Below, piece after piece: positions 61,572-64,000 of a stretch of 64,000 bases of DNA. Both the position numbers and the translations under genes were made by a program. Source of the stretch: Podocnemis expansa. Taxonomy: Eukaryota; Chordata; Testudines; Podocnemididae. The stretch is from assembly GCA_007922195.1 (NCBI GenBank), contig ML682088.1, positions 3,675,110 through 3,739,109 on the forward strand. The letters are read 5' to 3'. Position 1 is the stretch's first letter, and each line of letters starts with the position of its first letter. The notes under the pieces were generated by a model that was not told where the DNA came from, did no database searches, and saw only the letters and a program-made list of their open reading frames with translations.

Positions 61572-61744
61572 GCTGGCATCCTTTGAAATTTCCCTCAGCT
61601 GCTTCCACCCTGTGGTAGCAGCTCTGAGAAATTGATGAGGACTCCAACCACTCTGGGTTGTCAGGTTTCAGCAGAATGGCTGGCATCCTTGTCAATTTCC
61701 CCCAGCTGCTTCCACCCAGGGGTAGCAGCCATGGGAAATTTATG
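61572..61744. repeat. Duplicated 67-bp segment, 107-bp period
   Basis: gctggcatcctttgaaattt and gctggcatccttgtcaattt each lead a similar stretch of about 67 bp containing cagctgcttccaccc and gtagcagc. The copies begin at 61572 and 61679. A hAT-like end gtttgacaaccact follows at about 61801. Confidence 0.75.
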
Positions 61745-62289
61745 ACTATGTTGGGTCATGGACATAGATAATCTTTTTAACTGGGTCATGAGAAAAAAAA
61801 GTTTGACAACCACTAATGTTAAGAAGCAGATATTTTGACCTGGTTTATAGCAGCCTCTGTAACATGGTAGGATTGTAGTAGCAGCAGCCCATATGATGCA
61901 CTTTCCAAATACAAACAAAGGTACAGACCTTGTCCCAAAACTCTCAGTCTGAGCAGACAAGTAATGTATGATGGACAGAAGGGGAATAGAATAAAAACTT
62001 CAATGAATATATATTTCTTAAGCAAGTATTAGCTTTCCTCATTGGTCCCTTGCCAATAATAGCTGACAATTTTCTTAGAATTCAGGATTTAAGTGGGTCT
62101 TGAGGAGGAGGATGAAGGAGATGTTGGCAGTGACATTACAGGCCAGTGTCCTCCTTGCCCACGGACAAACTGTTGACTCCACACAGAATCCCAGACTGCT
62201 GCTTCCCCTTTCAGTCAACTGCAGGATCAGGCCCCTGGTTCAGGGAAAGCAATTTGAATATCATTGCTCACTGACTTGGAGACTGAGGG

Positions 62290-62865
62290 GGATGGATGAG
62301 GGCTGTCCCGGGGCCCACTATTTTTAGGGGTTCAGCATTCCAGGCCCCCTAAAAATAGAAAATGGAGCTGGAACACTGCATTCTGAGGCCCACCATTTAA
62401 AAATAGTAGGCCATGGAATGCAGCGTTCCAGCTCCATTTTCAATTTTTAAGGCCCAGAACGCTGAGCCCCTAAAAATCGCAAGCCCCTGAATGGTGTTTC
62501 ACTGCATTCCGGCAGGGCAGGTAGTTCTAAAAACTCCACTCCCCAGTCTGTCTCACTGAGCATGCTCAGAAGCTCTAGGCCCAAGCCTGCTCTCACTGAG
62601 CATGCTCAGAGCTTCTGAGCATGCCCAGTGAGACCAGGCTCTAGGTGAAGCCTTAGCCCAGGCCGGGGCCCCTTCCTATGGTGGCCAGGTAAAGAGGGGT
62701 AGGTATGGGGGTGGCAGGAGCTGGGGCAATGGGCAAGCATTTGCAGGGCAGGAGCTGGGATGGGGCAAGTGTTTGTGGGGCAGGAGTGTGCGGGGCAGGA
62801 GCTGGGGTGAATGAGGGGGCCCACAATGGTGCGAGGGGGGCCCACCAAATTATACCTTTAACCCC
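62290..62865. mobile_element. GC-rich hairpin-forming repeat, related to 6996-7518
   Basis: It shares blocks such as ccctaaaaatag, gctggaacactgcattc and the right end aaattatacctttaacccct with the element at 6996-7518. A near-perfect hairpin of gagcatgctcagagct-type arms lies at about 62590-62633. The left limit and target duplication are unclear. Confidence 0.6.
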
Positions 62866-63790
62866 TGAGCATATCTACCATTCCTCCCAAATTGGTGTCA
62901 TCCACAAACTTACTGAGTGTACAATTTATGCCATCATCTAGACCATTAATGAAGATGCTGGACAAAACTGGTTCCAGGACCGACCCCTGGGGCACTCCAC
63001 TTGTTACTGGTTGCCAACTAGACATTGAGCCATTGATCACTATCCACTGAGCCTGATGGTCTAGCTAACTTTCTATCCATCTTACAGTCCCTTCATCCAA
63101 ACCATGCTTGCTTAACTTGCTGACACAAATGCCATGGGAAACCATATCAAAAGCCTTTCTAAAGTCAAGGTATAAACACATTGACAGCTATTCCCACATC
63201 CACAAAGTCAGTGATTGCATCACAGCAGGCAATCAGCTTCACCAGGCATGATTTGCCCATGTGAATCCATGCTGACTGTTCCTGATCACCCTGTTTTCTT
63301 CCAAGGTGTTTTAGAATGAATTCTCTGAGGACCTGCTCCATGATTTTTTTTCAGGGACTGAGGTGAGGGTGGTTGGTCTGTTGTTCCCTGGATCCTCCTT
63401 TTTCCCCTTTCTTAAACATAGGTACTATATTTACTTTTTTCCAATCATTTGGGACTTTTCTGATCACCATGAGTTTTCAAAAATAATGGCCAGTGGCTCT
63501 GCAATCACATCAGCCAACTCCCTCTGCACCTTCAGATGCAGTTTATCCAGCCACACAGACCTTGAGAATATCCAACTTCTCTAAGTAGTCCCTAACCTGA
63601 CCTTCCATTACTGAGAGTCATTCTCCTTCTCCCCATTCTGTGTTGCCCAGTGCAGTAGCCTGGGAGCTGACCCTGCCTATGGATACTGACATAAAAAGCT
63701 CATTAAGTACTTCAGCCTTTTCTGCATCATCCACCACAAAGCTGCCTACAAATCTCCCTGAACTTGAGCACCAACAGAAATGTCTGTAAA
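62866..63790 (-). mobile_element. CR1 LINE fragment, reverse transcriptase part
   Basis: The minus strand encodes [20 protein letters not shown] and [10 protein letters not shown] (motif C with FVDD) near 62880-63040. The sequence to about 63790 keeps CR1 similarity with stops. It follows the GC-rich repeat directly. Confidence 0.85.
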
Positions 63791-64000
63791 GTCATTGCAT
63801 GACCATTTAAATGAACCAGAAAATATAATAATGGTCATTTACATATTTCTGCAGACTCTACAAAGTTTAGAGTCTAAACCATCCTCCTCTTTACATATTG
63901 TGGCAAGGTGAGGCCTCAGGTGCCCCTGCGCTTTCTATCATGTGGCGAGATTTGGCTGACCTTTCTCAATTTTTCCTTCTCCCTGGTAGTGAGGGGTTGG

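Larger units (their letters stand above)
59898..64000 (-). other. VWF intron 5, partial
   Basis: No exon 5 (expected CGLCGNF-type coding) was seen. The stretch holds a nested hAT-type element (60075-60520), a 107-bp-spaced duplication (61572-61744), a GC-rich hairpin-forming repeat (62290-62865) and a CR1 fragment running on to about 63790. Confidence 0.75.

Noticed and set aside
1..64000. A second protein-coding gene or an undescribed multi-gene system
   Set aside because: Outside the VWF exons, the only coding similarity I can recognise is CR1 reverse transcriptase. Other open frames are short and explained by composition or repeats.

Overview
This window is vertebrate nuclear DNA, most likely from a non-avian reptile. 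A crocodilian fits best and a turtle is possible. The grounds are three degraded CR1 LINE copies, many short DNA transposons with TGTCTACACT-type ends, hAT-type short elements, tRNA-like and MIR-like SINE relics, and reptile-style SINE tails (gactaacacggctgccc type). No microbial-style operon is present.

The only gene I can support is von Willebrand factor (VWF), on the minus strand. Thirteen consecutive coding exons lie between 59897 and 9410. They correspond to human exons 6-18, which is the late D1 region, all of D2, the propeptide cleavage site and the first part of D'. All junctions are GT-AG. Exon lengths are 125, 217, 123, 112, 47, 137, 139, 101, 196, 216, 241, 95 and 161 nt (1,910 nt in total). 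These equal the human lengths as I remember them, and the reading frame is open and in phase throughout. Exons 1-5 would lie beyond 64000 and exons 19 onward before position 1; I found neither inside the window.

Layout in plus coordinates: 1-9409 intron 18 (partial); 9410-9570 exon 18; 11913-12007 exon 17; 13696-13936 exon 16; 23459-23674 exon 15; 25291-25486 exon 14; 30862-30962 exon 13; 32592-32730 exon 12; 35537-35673 exon 11; 38156-38202 exon 10; 39827-39938 exon 9; 43907-44029 exon 8; 46578-46794 exon 7; 59773-59897 exon 6; 59898-64000 intron 5 (partial).

The rest is intron, about 97% of the window, and holds layered transposable-element debris. The clearest pieces are hAT-type elements with target-site duplications (perfect at 6996-7518 and 58339-58895, imperfect at 20506-21015 and 17351-17532), MITEs whose cores are iterated short palindromes (12812-13195, 33812-34146), and CR1 reverse-transcriptase fragments (165-1075, 29050-30270, 62866-63790). 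I see no previously undescribed system. The most interesting observations are the palindrome-core MITE family, a MITE that ends about 42 bp from a VWF splice donor, and the loss of the propeptide RGD tripeptide beside conserved pH-sensing histidines and a conserved furin site.
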